Assembly (NCBI GenBank): GCA_958437935.1
Contig: CAUBPS010000011.1
Location: forward strand, 19,170 to 83,169
DNA from: an uncultured Collinsella sp.
GTDB lineage: Bacteria; Actinomycetota; Coriobacteriia; Coriobacteriales; Coriobacteriaceae
Direction of reading: 5' to 3'
Length of the DNA stretch: 64,000 nt
Shown here: in pieces, positions 12,601 to 17,586 of the stretch
Layout: every line of letters starts with the position of its first letter
Position numbering within the stretch: the first letter of the stretch is position 1
Made by a program: the position numbers and the translations under genes
Notes under the pieces: model-generated
What the model saw: only the letters and a program-made list of their open reading frames with translations
Told to the model about the DNA's origin: nothing
The model's database searches: none

Positions 12601-13528
12601 GCTCGCATTTGCAGGCGGCGACTTCGTCTATAGTGGTGACACCCAGGCGCCCGAGGTCACGGGGGTTCCCAAGGCCTGCGAAGGTGACCTGAGGGTCAGG
12701 TATTACGGGACGGGCGGCACGCACTATTCGTCGAGTGAGGCCCCGACCGATGCCGGCACATATCGCGCCGTTGCCACGCTGCGTAGCAACGGGTATATTG
12801 GCGCCGCCTCGCGTAAGTTCAAGATTGCGCCGGCGAAGCTTAGGGTAAAGGTCGACGATGTTGAACGCTTCGAGGGAGAGGCGAATCCCGCCTTTACCTC
12901 GAGCCTAAAGAGCTCGGTCGATACCTCGGGCGTGAAGGTCGAGTACTCCTGCGTCGCCGATGAGAGTTCCCCGGCGGGCGAGTACCGGATCGAGGCGACG
13001 GTCACCGACCCGAGCTTCGATGTCACGGTTGAGCCCGGTACGCTGACGGTGAAGAAGCGGGAGCCTGTCGACCCGGACCCGGTGGTTCCCGATCCGGACA
13101 AGCCGGACCCGGACCAGCCTGACCCGGACCAGCCGGACAAGCCCGAGCCTGACCAGCCTGATCCGGGCAAGCCCGAGCCCGACAAACCGGAGCCTGATCA
13201 GCCGGACAAGCCGGACCCGGATAACCCGGATAAGCCTGAGCCCGACAACCCGAGTAAGCCGGAGCCGGAAAAGCCCGGAACGCCCGATTCCGACCAGCCG
13301 GATTCAAAGGATCCGACAAAACCCGGTAGTTCGGATAACTCTGCGGTCGATAAGGCAAAGGCATCGGGTACGGAAAACTCTGGCAAGAAGGAGTCTTCCA
13401 AGTCGAGCGCTCAGCAGCTCGCCGACACGGGCGATCGTGCGCCATTGGCCGTCGCCGTCGCTGCGGGCGCCGTTGCGCTTGTCGCGCTGGGACTCGAGCT
13501 GCTGCGTCGCCGTCGCTCTGACGCGTAG
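665..13528 (+). CDS. Giant sortase-anchored surface protein (BspA-type LRR, InlB-B/bacterial repeats, Ig-like and MBG modules)
   Basis: This 4287-residue protein is probably an adhesin or stalk on the cell wall. Residues 1-35 form a signal peptide with likely cleavage after AYA. A Ser/Asp/Glu-rich linker follows to about 130. Two near-identical 387-residue BspA-like leucine-rich units come next (about 133-906). Many short beta repeats with FxGWY/FxxWxD signatures (Listeria-Bacteroides/InlB-B type) run from about 930 to 2570. Three large modules then begin near residues 2576, 3197 and 3692, each combining a KVTAKAVNGSVD repeat, an Ig-like segment (QPQDxS...YQWF...GEYFCRIT) and MBG-like domains. 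DP/KP-rich spacers lie at nt about 11580-11735 and 13065-13310. The C-terminus has LADTG (residues 4252-4256), a hydrophobic helix and RRRR: a wall-sorting signal of the LAxTG kind associated with class E sortases. The ligand is unknown. A hydrophobic Ala-rich segment near residues 1186-1215 is out of character with its surroundings. Confidence 0.9.
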   Translation: MNRITAALYRFLVVYLSVAMVVTSIPLAPSTAYADDASALAVENEAQETDSGSDTDAVDESSPSDESASSSSSDQTNNTQGDSSNAASDTSGTSLAQDLAGAATNSDAAKSLAATAEASSDDSEVDALTYEDNTIYQYAKLMPNGYVYPCDPDGNIVVKIDESKPYKNSVDGRWVSGLIVDYGTDEVPAQLCEGSIYLHSVRFENKSISKIGRNAFYGCSSLFDVYLSGMTIGAIESGAFFGCRSLGGLGYSEVTTIGSMGEGAFAWSGLGYTGLDKVVGLTSLPESAYSGCNQLTDTGLDKNTSITSIGADAFKNCSRLATTGLESNTTIETLGEGCFCGTDMSGGLALPLNSKIEELPNRAFSGTNLEDVYLGCNHVVLINSDTFPKHNMTVKVPAAMMSQYSSGRPKQVWESCNGSLPVPVGEVLQKIEISRDPDKMTYGQGEKISLEGMNVLFRYSHSTAIRNYEELIKSGDGECLAATPCDGDVFDGSMDGEPIQLVYDDGFTRLVTYSNGSLRQGAYEYAKLMPNYYLYPCDANGNLTVEIDENNPRENSVDGRMVTNLIVDYGVDEVDAQLCADSTNLRSVRFENSSISKIGLHAFYNCPNLTDITLSGMTIGTIGKEAFYGCRSLTSLNINETATIGSMGEAAFARSGLVSTGLDKVVGLTSIPDRAYEYCEALTDTGLDKNTSITSLGVCAFRGCSNLATTGLESNTTVETLGHTCFYGTDLSGGLTLPYNSKIEKLPKKAFYDTNLETVFLACNHAVLIDTDTFPKYNMTVMVPAKMIPKYSKGEPKAVWERCNGCLPVPVGKVLENVEISCDPNNMTYEPGDTISLEGMSVELDYPHSVSIWDYEALIKEELGEYLTATPCDGDVFDESMDGQPVKLVYDDGYSHFETQTKGTLQLKKPEPTSFQISYAQTIDKGERKLMDGVELPDVSGVTTIDAGTEVTLDAGALGMLNDNLTFKGWYDTESGKYISKETVCTFTPDKDLSLEARFKLKDHAVHINDAQATDSSQDFAHLSVTAQNCYRNAGETVGVSAVTDNALFLGWYLGEGDDAYAVSDQLDFTYTVDEADAMVSEDKTDARIEITPRYCAPQASVVLSVDGVDENGQPLGQFLSTGLYGIGSRVTVVAVPMPGYVFDYATDARGNVVFTGDDGPSYTFVLEGDVQYTARFREATDPAESLAALKAALIAAITAAAVLATMYGLGEIVDPIAADAVIEIGMADNIEDVAAVGTKVLKEIKDIIDDHKKPKPHGDHKIEIIATAQPEVGGVVTGGGIHYEGTVATLEAVANPGYRFVCWKENGVEVSTSPLKTMTITDLTPEVVKMTAVFEKKVEVTAVAEADGIQADFSTGCTASPVKQSITRGDQAMVTASEGPDYAFVGWFEDGLEVSPERTYIFKAEVDRHLVARFRKADKTILVNTDPFDSAEVLCDGMPVVDGKVRAKDGDILTFTVRPKVRPDNPEKTYRFVEWRETDAQGITIANKQEVCEYRVNGNARIEAVMDGRDAHTVRADADPLEGGTVTLKRGETAGMVLEVPEGERVTAEATPSEGYIFDGWYLSNGGSDATSTLVSSERSYTFEPITDCVIQAKFTRACKVDVVVEPAAAMAGKYMVHGEGYCMKGEPATLSIELTAEASKHFTFKGWYDAKTDLLLGTDPSYLEFYPEDVECTVRAVFEENTYTVTAKAKKTFVERGTVEIEGHPGASSVTCGYGDTVMLKAKANDGYRFDHWKDGSGKEYESAELVVKVTKSDTYTAIFTDSKPEVMVTADSWLGGTVTCNGTVVKPATDKFKLGETLHLTAKARPGYLFWGWYVNGRLKSLKHETTLVAKARGKTGHCVITAAFVPIDTVCVPLADPAEGGTVKASRILADRGAEVALKATPNPGYVFTGWYTADGSFESADAEFTCHQERSHVHVARFMAKSYEVDATTVVDSGTGSLVESSAAGWVEGTGTVEAGHAATLIAHALSGYAFEYWADASGAVVSRSCTYHVMPTSDTTLQAVFSTKQYAVDVSCEEGMGSVEGSGTYAAGQVATVRAVAAEDTAFVGWFRNGTCVSSKKTYRFTVREDTSLYAVFASGSYVVHTVASPAEGGAVSGFGGYGAGDRATLRAIANTGYSFAGWTDDKGETVSENADYTVKVAGDATYTATFTPKSYQVVLSASDDSVSILSGEGSYQFGDTVELNATPMGTKRFAGWYVLDAEGNKSLLSCDAHCWVKLDKDMVEGLEDDTLELQAVFADPYEVTVTGEVVVKDKASNRGCRVTGSGSFALGDKVELSAVAGMGYRFVGWSTDKEGTSIVETATTLDVAATQDITYYAQFESDGQVTITVTGSSIFRGTALLVDGIPAGSRSYDRGDMFMAIAIPWKKYHFSHWVDDAGVTVSYSAFYIGTAKENKQLTAVFYETGCDVQVATYPKDAGFSMVALGTGGSYHSAAIMFTVPHEGWKFKYWVDENGMPVGATPVINRVVFGNRTFTAVYERASMTVTAVDSRQGGHVEGSSEDESLGYAVTNEVENGESTTLTAVPDAGYVFDGWYARNDDGSLGDEPLSTDATWTFVPEDNMTVEARFAEAPKYKVTARAVNGSVDPESALVATDGKVTLSATPDEGCYLTRVTVAEEAGDDGSAGNAYGLDISDYKGGAYEVTLSGVSAPQQVTFEFAKAAAPEVLAQPQDASAYEGDPVELSVAAEAGRNVRVHAAVSSGSAADVKLSYQWYRVSDDGGKAVALKGETGETLSIVQLDSDGEGEYFCRITQNYLGTVTKTDTEHAKVSIVPREALVFNGRVLPVATAHDEYRAEIVGATGGKAPYAYNLDDVEVPEGMQLTLADDGSGALVLSGVPAATGVRRFKIGCTDDLGNKCDAHFALLVKAKEASLAFEGQTFTYNATAQAPELSGVPEGCEDDVKLTYVGTGDTHYSSDQAPVDAGTYRVVATLDAKGYVGNASCDFTIEKAPVDISIETSDVTYDGARHGAAVAVAGLDASAYSVIYCGIDGTSYGSTALEPCDSGNYRVTVKVTDPNYQGKKSAEFSIAKASQAITGTTSYSGVYGGDPIVFNNVAQTPVSFELVDSDGDASPVSIKGRCATVKAAGTARVVAHAKASRNYLAAEDVELTVSVAPAQLLVKVDDAERFEGQENPEFTSSLVSRCDTSDVKVTYFCSANKKSPAGEYQIDAAVADPNFDVAVDPGTLTVKKKPEHYKVTAKAVNGSVDNALVSVVEGGDAILSAAPDEGCYLERVTVAQAGSGATVDLDISDYKGGAYDVTLNDVTASQEVTFEFAKADVPRVVAQPQDVSVHGGDSAVLSAAAEAGKNVADHAASSTGFAAEIELSYQWFRMANDKAVALDGETGETLSLADLDDEQAGEFFCRITQRYLGTEKQTDSDYASVSIVPWDTLVFNGDLLPAASAHSTYIGTIAGAAGGKAPYEYAWDEAKLPDGLKLSRTSGGLTLSGVPSKTGVSAFDITCTDARGEAMTARFALVVQAKHVKLTFTDGDFTFNGASQAPEVSGAPKVCKGDLKVWYFGTGSTQYSLTEAPTDAGTYRAVATLRSHGYIGAAACEFEIAPAKLKVKVDDAERFEGEANPAFTSSLESAVDTSGVKVEYSCDADESSPAGKYQIGATVTDPNFDVEVVPGTLTVKKKQEPVDPDPVVPDPDNPDPDNPDPDNPEPDNPDPDPNPDPDNPEPDNPDKPERFEVTAKAVNGSVDNASVTVDAGGDVTLSATPDEGCYLEQVTVTEAGSDKAIDLDISDYEGGAYEVTLSGVTASHEITFEFAKADAPKVITQPQDASAHEGDAVVLSVAAEAGKSVADRASSSTGSAADVGLSYQWFHMVGGEAVTLEGETGETLLIEGLDDDCAGEYFCRVTQRYLGTEMQADSDRAVVSVVPRDALVFNGGLLPVARAHSTYRATISGAAGGEAPYEYTWDDAKPPDGFKLTRTAGGLTLSGVPSKAGVSTFDITCKDAQDKTVTAHFVLVVQAKRVELAFAGGDFVYSGDTQAPEVTGVPKACEGDLRVRYYGTGGTHYSSSEAPTDAGTYRAVATLRSNGYIGAASRKFKIAPAKLRVKVDDVERFEGEANPAFTSSLKSSVDTSGVKVEYSCVADESSPAGEYRIEATVTDPSFDVTVEPGTLTVKKREPVDPDPVVPDPDKPDPDQPDPDQPDKPEPDQPDPGKPEPDKPEPDQPDKPDPDNPDKPEPDNPSKPEPEKPGTPDSDQPDSKDPTKPGSSDNSAVDKAKASGTENSGKKESSKSSAQQLADTGDRAPLAVAVAAGAVALVALGLELLRRRRSDA
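1062..3383 (+). repeat. Tandem duplication of a 1161-bp (387-codon) LRR unit
   Basis: The unit starting near 1062 recurs about 1161 bp later: the YAKLMPN coding region is at 1081 and again at 2242. Both copies contain the same ordered landmarks (SVDGR, VDYG.DEV, ISKIG..AF, TGLDKVVGLTS, PVPVG). The spacing is a whole number of codons, so the frame is kept. The copies have diverged by scattered substitutions. Confidence 0.85.
8391..13060 (+). repeat. Three large in-frame modules in the 3' part of the surface-protein gene
   Basis: Module starts encoding K/E-VTA-K/R-AVNGSVD lie near 8391, 10255 and 11739. Modules 2 and 3 are about 1.48 kb each and closely related. Module 1 is longer (about 1.86 kb) because it holds extra MBG-like domains around 9500-10010. 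Such arrays are prone to recombination and length change. Confidence 0.8.
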
Positions 13529-13593
13529 CGGCTCTAAAGGGGCAACCAGATTGATACTTTGCACCATCTGGCCTGCTCAAGCGTTTATACTTG

Positions 13594-13623
13594 CGGGACG
13601 GGTATTTTGCCCGTCCCGTTTTT
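13594..13623 (+). terminator. Rho-independent terminator after the surface-protein gene
   Basis: A perfect 9-bp stem CGGGACGGG / CCCGTCCCG with a 7-base loop is followed by five T. It lies 66 bp after the stop of the giant gene and just before brnQ. Confidence 0.85.
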
Positions 13624-13646
13624 GTTTCGACCCGAAAGGTGTGCCT

Positions 13647-15005
13647 ATGCCCTCATCTGCACCGCGCGGTCTGCGCTCCGACCATGTCGTTACCGTCGGC
13701 ATCGCCCTGTTTTCGATGCTCTTTGGCGCCGGCAACCTCATCATTCCGCCGTTGCTGGCGCTCCAGGCCGGCACGGCCACACCGCTTGCCATGGTTGGCT
13801 TTTTGATTGCCGCCATCGGCCTGCCCGTCATGGGCTTTATCGCCGTGGCGCTCGCCGGCACGGCGCGTGAGCTTGCCAGCCGCGTGCACCCCAAGTTTGG
13901 CGAGTTCTTTGTCGCGGCGGTGTATCTGGCCATTGGCCCGTGCCTGGCCATTCCGCGTACGAGTTCCACGGCCTTCGAGATGCTGGTGCCGCTGTTGCCC
14001 GAGGGCGTCTCGCTCGGCACGGCGCGCCTGGTGTTTGCCATTGGCTTCTTTGTCGTCGCGTTTGCGCTCACGCTGCGCCCGGGCGTCATCACGCGCGTGC
14101 TCGGCCGCATTACGGGCCCCGCGCTCATCGCCCTAATCGTATTGGTCGTGGGCGCCGCCGTGGTCTCGCCGCTGGGTCCCGCTGCCGCGCCGCAGGCTCC
14201 CTATGATGCCGGTGCCGCCGTTCAGGGCTTTTTGACCGGCTACCAGACCATGGACCTGCTCGCGTCGCTCGCCTTTGGCATCATCATCGCCGAGACCATT
14301 CACGAGCTGGGCGTGACCGACGACAAGCGCGTGGCCTTCGAGATCTCGCGCTCCGGCGTGATCGCCGGCGTGCTCATGGCCATCATCTACTGCGGTCTGG
14401 CCCTTGCCGGTATGCAACTCGGCACTGTGATGCCCGACGCCACCAACGGCGCTGCCATCCTTGCTCGCTCGGCCTCCATGCACTTTGGCCTTGCCGGCAC
14501 GGTTGTGGTCTTTGCGATCTTTTTCCTCGCCTGCATGAACGTGTGCATCGGCCTTATCAGCTGCTGCTCGCGTTACTTCTGCGAGACGTATGTGGTCGAA
14601 GGGGGAGCGGAGGCGTCCGAGGAGGCCATGCGCCGTCCCTTTGCGGTTCTCGCCTTTGTGTTCGCGGCGTTTTCGTGCGTGCTTTCCAACGTGGGTCTCG
14701 ACATGATCCTTATGTTCTCGGTGCCCATGCTCAACGCTTTGTACCCCGTTGCCATTGTGCTGGTGCTTATGGGCCTGGTGCACGGCTTTTGCGACGCTCA
14801 TCCGCAGGTGTGGGTCTGGGTCGGCGGCGTCGTTGCTGTGCAGAGTGTGATCACCTCGGTCCGCGATGCGTTCTTTGCGGGCACGTGGCTGCCGTTTGAT
14901 GCGCTACCCCTGGCAGACATCGGTGCCGCGTGGGCGCCGGTCGCCGTAGTTGCCTTTGTGATCGGTCTGCTCCACAGCAAGTTTGTCGCACATTCGAGGA
15001 GCTAG
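13647..15005 (+). CDS. brnQ: Branched-chain amino acid carrier BrnQ (LIVCS family)
   Basis: The 452-residue polytopic membrane protein is expected to import Leu/Ile/Val with Na+ or H+. The N-terminus VTVGIALFSMLFGAGNLIIPPLLALQAG is the characteristic first helix of this family. About a dozen hydrophobic segments follow, including the conserved GFLTGYQTMDLLASLAFGIII stretch. The frame is open much further upstream, but that extension would run through the preceding gene's end and its terminator, so the ATG at 13647 with GAAAGG 7 bases upstream is the better start. It stands alone, with tRNA genes downstream. Substrate is inferred from family only. Confidence 0.9.
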   Translation: MPSSAPRGLRSDHVVTVGIALFSMLFGAGNLIIPPLLALQAGTATPLAMVGFLIAAIGLPVMGFIAVALAGTARELASRVHPKFGEFFVAAVYLAIGPCLAIPRTSSTAFEMLVPLLPEGVSLGTARLVFAIGFFVVAFALTLRPGVITRVLGRITGPALIALIVLVVGAAVVSPLGPAAAPQAPYDAGAAVQGFLTGYQTMDLLASLAFGIIIAETIHELGVTDDKRVAFEISRSGVIAGVLMAIIYCGLALAGMQLGTVMPDATNGAAILARSASMHFGLAGTVVVFAIFFLACMNVCIGLISCCSRYFCETYVVEGGAEASEEAMRRPFAVLAFVFAAFSCVLSNVGLDMILMFSVPMLNALYPVAIVLVLMGLVHGFCDAHPQVWVWVGGVVAVQSVITSVRDAFFAGTWLPFDALPLADIGAAWAPVAVVAFVIGLLHSKFVAHSRS

Positions 15006-15016
15006 GGTTTCTGCGC

Positions 15017-15045
15017 TTGCACAGGCGGTGAGTCTCCCCTATAAT
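15017..15045 (+). promoter_or_regulatory. Sigma-70-type promoter for the tRNA-Pro/tRNA-Gly pair
   Basis: TTGCAC (15017-15022), a 17-bp spacer and TATAAT (15040-15045) make a near-consensus promoter about 50 bp before tRNA-Pro. Confidence 0.75.
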
Positions 15046-15096
15046 TTCCTTCGCTTTGGGACACGCAAGGTTTAGACCTTAGCTGCTCAACACCTT

Positions 15097-15173
15097 CGGG
15101 ACGTGGCGCAGTTTGGTAGCGCGCCTGCTTTGGGAGCAGGATGTCGCAGGTTCAAATCCTGTCGTCCCGACCA
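15097..15173 (+). tRNA. tRNA-Pro (anticodon TGG)
   Basis: Acceptor arms CGGGACG / CGTCCCG, an anticodon stem CCTGC/GCAGG around loop TTTGGGA, a canonical T loop GGTTCAAATCC and an encoded CCA give a complete 77-nt cloverleaf. Confidence 0.96.
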
Positions 15174-15179
15174 TATCTT

Positions 15180-15253
15180 GCGGGCGTAGTTCAATGGTAG
15201 AACCCCAGCCTTCCAAGCTGATGACGCGGGTTCGATTCCCGTCGCCCGCTCCA
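15180..15253 (+). tRNA. tRNA-Gly (anticodon TCC)
   Basis: Acceptor arms GCGGGCG / CGCCCGC, anticodon loop CTTCCAA, T arm CGGGTTCGATTCCCG and encoded CCA. It follows tRNA-Pro by 6 bp, so both are likely cut from one transcript. Confidence 0.96.
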
Positions 15254-15266
15254 TAAGAATTGTTTT

Positions 15267-15305
15267 AACGGCTTTGGTTTCCTTTGGTGACCAGAGCCGT
15301 TTTTG
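15267..15305 (+). terminator. Terminator of the tRNA-Pro/Gly transcript
   Basis: ACGGCTTTGGT pairs with ACCAGAGCCGT across an 11-base loop and is followed by a T-run. Confidence 0.8.
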
Positions 15306-15314
15306 TTTAAGCGC

Positions 15315-15337
15315 CGGGCGACGGGAATCGAACCCGC
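15315..15337 (-). repeat. Inverted 23-bp copy of the tRNA-Gly 3' end
   Basis: The reverse complement of 15315-15337 matches positions 15226-15248 of the tRNA-Gly gene exactly (T arm plus most of the 3' acceptor strand). It lies only about 65 bp downstream in opposite orientation. It lacks the rest of a tRNA and is not a gene. Confidence 0.85.
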
Positions 15338-15352
15338 TCTGCGCCCACCTAA

Positions 15353-15374
15353 GTTGCGTTGAAATACGGACTGT
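15353..15374 (+). repeat. Half copy of the GTTGCGGTGAAAT hairpin repeat
   Basis: GTTGCGTTGAAATACGGACTGT is nearly identical to the left arm of the complete hairpin at 54870-54934, but no right arm follows here. It appears to be a remnant. The 15375-15500 stretch has no gene; 15461-15490 resembles the reverse complement of 54942-54974 (a run of AAAAAAGCCC then TGTCACAAAATGAC). Confidence 0.6.
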
Positions 15375-15503
15375 CTTTTGGCTTTTGCGAGCTCATTAAA
15401 GGCCGGGGTAGCTAATTTGGAGCGGGCTATTTGACTGCTCTAGCGATCGGCTGGCAAATGTGGCCAAAAAAGCCCTGTCACAAAATGACCGGTCTGGTGT
15501 TGG

Positions 15504-15663
15504 GCCACGAAAGCGGCCCATCTACTACGTTTGGCCTGCAGGGGTCGACCATAGCGGCATTTTCGGAAAATCGGCAAGCCGTCTACCAGCTGTTTTGATA
15601 TTTCGGATTTCGGTATGGTCGAGGGTAATCGGTTAAACGTAGTAGATGGGCCCATTTTGTGGC
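15504..15663 (+). repeat. 160-bp element with 29-bp terminal inverted repeats, copy A
   Basis: The ends are GCCAC...CCCATCTACTACGTTT (15504-15532) and its reverse complement (15635-15663), 26 of 29 positions matching. The interior has no credible ORF. A second copy of exactly the same length lies inverted at 54998-55157, and its interior is recognisably related (shared blocks GGGTCGACCATA, CAAGCCGTCTACC and GGT-GGTCG). Size and structure fit a MITE or a structured-RNA repeat. No target-site duplication is evident. Confidence 0.75.
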
Positions 15664-15716
15664 GAACGGTGTGATTCGCGGTCCAAGGCCGCCGGTTTCG
15701 GATGGCCAACGTAGAA

Positions 15717-15778
15717 GTCGCGGTGAAGTAGTTTCTGAAAAGCGCGAATAAGCCTAAACGGAACTATTTCACCGCAAC
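15717..15778. repeat. Hairpin repeat with GCGGTGAA ends, downstream of the toxin gene
   Basis: GTCGCGGTGAAGTAGTTTC pairs with GAACTATTTCACCGCAAC across a loop of about 25 bases. The same terminal arms (GTTGCGGTGAAAT / ATATCACCGCAAC) occur at 54870-54934. It sits just past the 3' end of the minus-strand toxin gene and may also act as its terminator. Confidence 0.65.
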
Positions 15779-15794
15779 TTAGGTGGGGATGGGG

Positions 15795-16250
15795 TTAGTT
15801 GCGGGGGCGGTGGCGGAGCTTGTCGATGGTGGCGTCGGTGCTTCGGCTGCGGGCTTCGGCTGCGGTTTGGCGCTTGCGGCGGTAGTCGATCATGCCTTGG
15901 ATGATGGGCTTGCCAAAGCTCACGACATCATCGTTGTAGATGGCGGTTCGGGCTGCGAGGAGGCAGTCGCTAAAGTCCATATGCGTTTTGCCAAAGAGTT
16001 TGACGGCAAGGGCGACAACGGTGGGCTCGTCGACCATGACGTCATCGAGCAGCCTTTTCATGGCCGCAGCAATCTCAACGCGGGGAACCTTATAGACGTC
16101 GCGCAGCGTGACCACGACGCGCGTGATGATCTCGGGGTAGACACGAGCGGTGCGCGTGGCGATGACCTTGGCGGCGCGCGGTGACAGGACCTCGTCGTCG
16201 TCGAGCAGATAGCGCAGGATGACGGTCTCGTCGATGATGGTGCTACTCAT
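15795..16250 (-). CDS. PIN-domain ribonuclease toxin
   Basis: This 151-residue protein is probably the toxin of a type II pair: PIN domains are Mg2+-dependent RNases. The N-terminus MSSTIIDETVILRYLLDDDE supplies the first acidic residue. E-I-I-T-R-V-V-V-T-L-R-D-VY around residues 40-53 and the DFSDCLLAARTA segment (about 92-103) fit the remaining acidic positions of the fold. Its start codon overlaps the antitoxin stop by 8 bases (ATGAGTAG), so the two are translationally coupled. A hairpin repeat lies directly downstream. The C-terminal tail (about 125-151) is basic and may be variable. The family call is good, the RNA target unknown. Confidence 0.82.
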   Translation of the reverse strand: MSSTIIDETVILRYLLDDDEVLSPRAAKVIATRTARVYPEIITRVVVTLRDVYKVPRVEIAAAMKRLLDDVMVDEPTVVALAVKLFGKTHMDFSDCLLAARTAIYNDDVVSFGKPIIQGMIDYRRKRQTAAEARSRSTDATIDKLRHRPRN

Positions 16251-16566
16251 GGATATCTACTTCCTCGGGGCCCAAAATCGAATCGTCACTTTCTGTGGCA
16301 AGGTATTCAATCCAGGCATTGCGCTCCTCGGAGCGGCGATTGGGGTCCCCATATGCTTTGAGCGATCCATAGGCGGCGGTGCCGTCCTTTGAGCGCACGG
16401 CGACCGGCTGAAAGGGGAGCTTGCGCATCAAAATGCTCTGCGCGACAAATAGACGTACGGCCTCGGCGAGCGATGTGCCCATGGCGTCGTAGAGGCGCTC
16501 GGCATGCTGCTTGTCTTCCTCGCGAATGCGCACCTGCAGGATGGCTCTTTTTTGAGTCGATGACAT
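16243..16566 (-). CDS. RelB/DinJ-family antitoxin
   Basis: The product (107 residues from the chosen start) begins MSSTQKRAILQVRIREEDKQHAERLYDAMGTSLAEAVRLFVAQ. The short beta strand (ILQVRI) followed by two helices is the ribbon-helix-helix DNA-binding domain of the RelB/DinJ family. The acidic C-terminal tail (DDSILGPEEVDIHE) would wrap the toxin. The start is the ATG at 16566, preceded by AGGGGG; an upstream ATG at 16632 lacks an RBS and adds unconserved residues. RelB-type antitoxins usually partner RelE/YafQ toxins, so pairing with a PIN toxin is a recombined module. Autoregulation through the ACTTGAGC repeats upstream is plausible. Confidence 0.82.
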   Translation of the reverse strand: MSSTQKRAILQVRIREEDKQHAERLYDAMGTSLAEAVRLFVAQSILMRKLPFQPVAVRSKDGTAAYGSLKAYGDPNRRSEERNAWIEYLATESDDSILGPEEVDIHE

Positions 16567-16622
16567 CACTGGCCCCCTTAATGAGCGTGCAATATAGTCG
16601 GTCAAATGCGGCATGTGCCGAT

Positions 16623-16680
16623 ACTTGAGCATCTTATAACGATTACTTTATTTCGCTCAAGTAAATAACCATTAACTTGA
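16623..16680. promoter_or_regulatory. ACTTGAGC inverted repeats upstream of the toxin-antitoxin pair
   Basis: ACTTGAGC (16623-16630) is mirrored by GCTCAAGT (16655-16662), and a third ACTTGA lies at 16675-16680. The AT-rich stretch is where the antitoxin promoter should lie, so these are candidate operators for the antitoxin. The whole 16567-16993 interval has no gene. Confidence 0.45.
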
Positions 16681-16789
16681 ATACAAGCGTAGTACATCTA
16701 AAATGAGAGCGCGTAAAAATCTCTGAGGCGTACGCGTGTAATACACTCACCTTTATATCCTATAGAGAATAATTCCAACCTGCCAAAAC

Positions 16790-16815
16790 CCCTGCAATAC
16801 ACCCGTATTGCAGGG
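16790..16815. promoter_or_regulatory. Perfect 11-bp palindrome upstream of the formate hydrogenlyase locus
   Basis: CCCTGCAATAC, four bases, then GTATTGCAGGG. No T-run follows on the plus strand, so it looks more like an operator or leader hairpin than a terminator. It lies about 180 bp before the first gene of the formate hydrogenlyase locus. Confidence 0.5.
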
Positions 16816-16993
16816 CCTATGCTCAAGTTTGCCCCCTGCAACTGCGTATATTTAACCTGTATATCGTTGGAGGAATTCTATCGAAGTGCCTGTTTCGCCG
16901 CATGCGCTCGATACGCCGATGCCGGACCACGGGCGGTCCGGGGCAACGTCGACAGGGTCTCTCCGGCATGGGATTCAGGAGGGAGTGAACAAC

Positions 16994-17512
16994 ATGGGCA
17001 ATAAACGAGTCGTAGCCGATTCCTCACGCTGCATTGGGTGCCAAACCTGTATGGCGGCGTGCATCGAGGCGCACGACATTCCCGGCAACATCGCCGCGCC
17101 GCGCCTGCGCGTGACGCGTACGTACGAGATCTCCGCACCGGTGGCTTGCCATCACTGCGAGGATGCCCCGTGCGCCAAGGCCTGCCCTACGGGCGCCTTG
17201 TTCTTTGATCCAAAGAACCATCGTATCGGCGTCAACGAGGACAACTGCATCGGCTGCAAGAGCTGCGTCATGGCCTGCCCCTTTGGCGCCGTGAGCGTGG
17301 CGACCACGCAGGTCCCCGTCTTGATGGGCGACGTGCGCGTGGGTTCGCAGACCAAGAGCTTCGTGCTCAAGTGCGACCTGTGCGTGGACCGTCCCGGCGG
17401 TCCGGCGTGTGCCGAGGCGTGCCCGACCAAGGGCCTCACCCTGGTAGACGAGGAGCGCCTGGCGGAACTGACTGCCGAGCGTGCCCGCGCCACCATCGAA
17501 AACGAGGCGTAA
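16994..17512 (+). CDS. hydN: HydN-like 4Fe-4S electron-transfer protein
   Basis: The 172-residue polyferredoxin is expected to carry electrons from formate dehydrogenase H. Four cysteine groups bind four [4Fe-4S] clusters: CIGCQTCMAAC near residue 14, CHHCEDAPCAKACP, CIGCKSCVMACP and CDLCVDRPGGPACAEACP. The ATG at 16994 is preceded by a strong AGGAGGG. An in-frame ATG at 16886 lacks an RBS and adds unrelated residues. It is directly upstream of the selenoprotein fdhF (75 bp), matching the hydN-fdhF order known in enterobacteria. A second, related protein lies after fdhF at 19888. Confidence 0.9.
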   Translation: MGNKRVVADSSRCIGCQTCMAACIEAHDIPGNIAAPRLRVTRTYEISAPVACHHCEDAPCAKACPTGALFFDPKNHRIGVNEDNCIGCKSCVMACPFGAVSVATTQVPVLMGDVRVGSQTKSFVLKCDLCVDRPGGPACAEACPTKGLTLVDEERLAELTAERARATIENEA

Positions 17513-17586
17513 GCGTCGGGCGACAGGCCCAATGATTGTCAAATAAGTACCGAGTATTCGGTAGCAGAGAAAGGAAGGAGGGTGTC

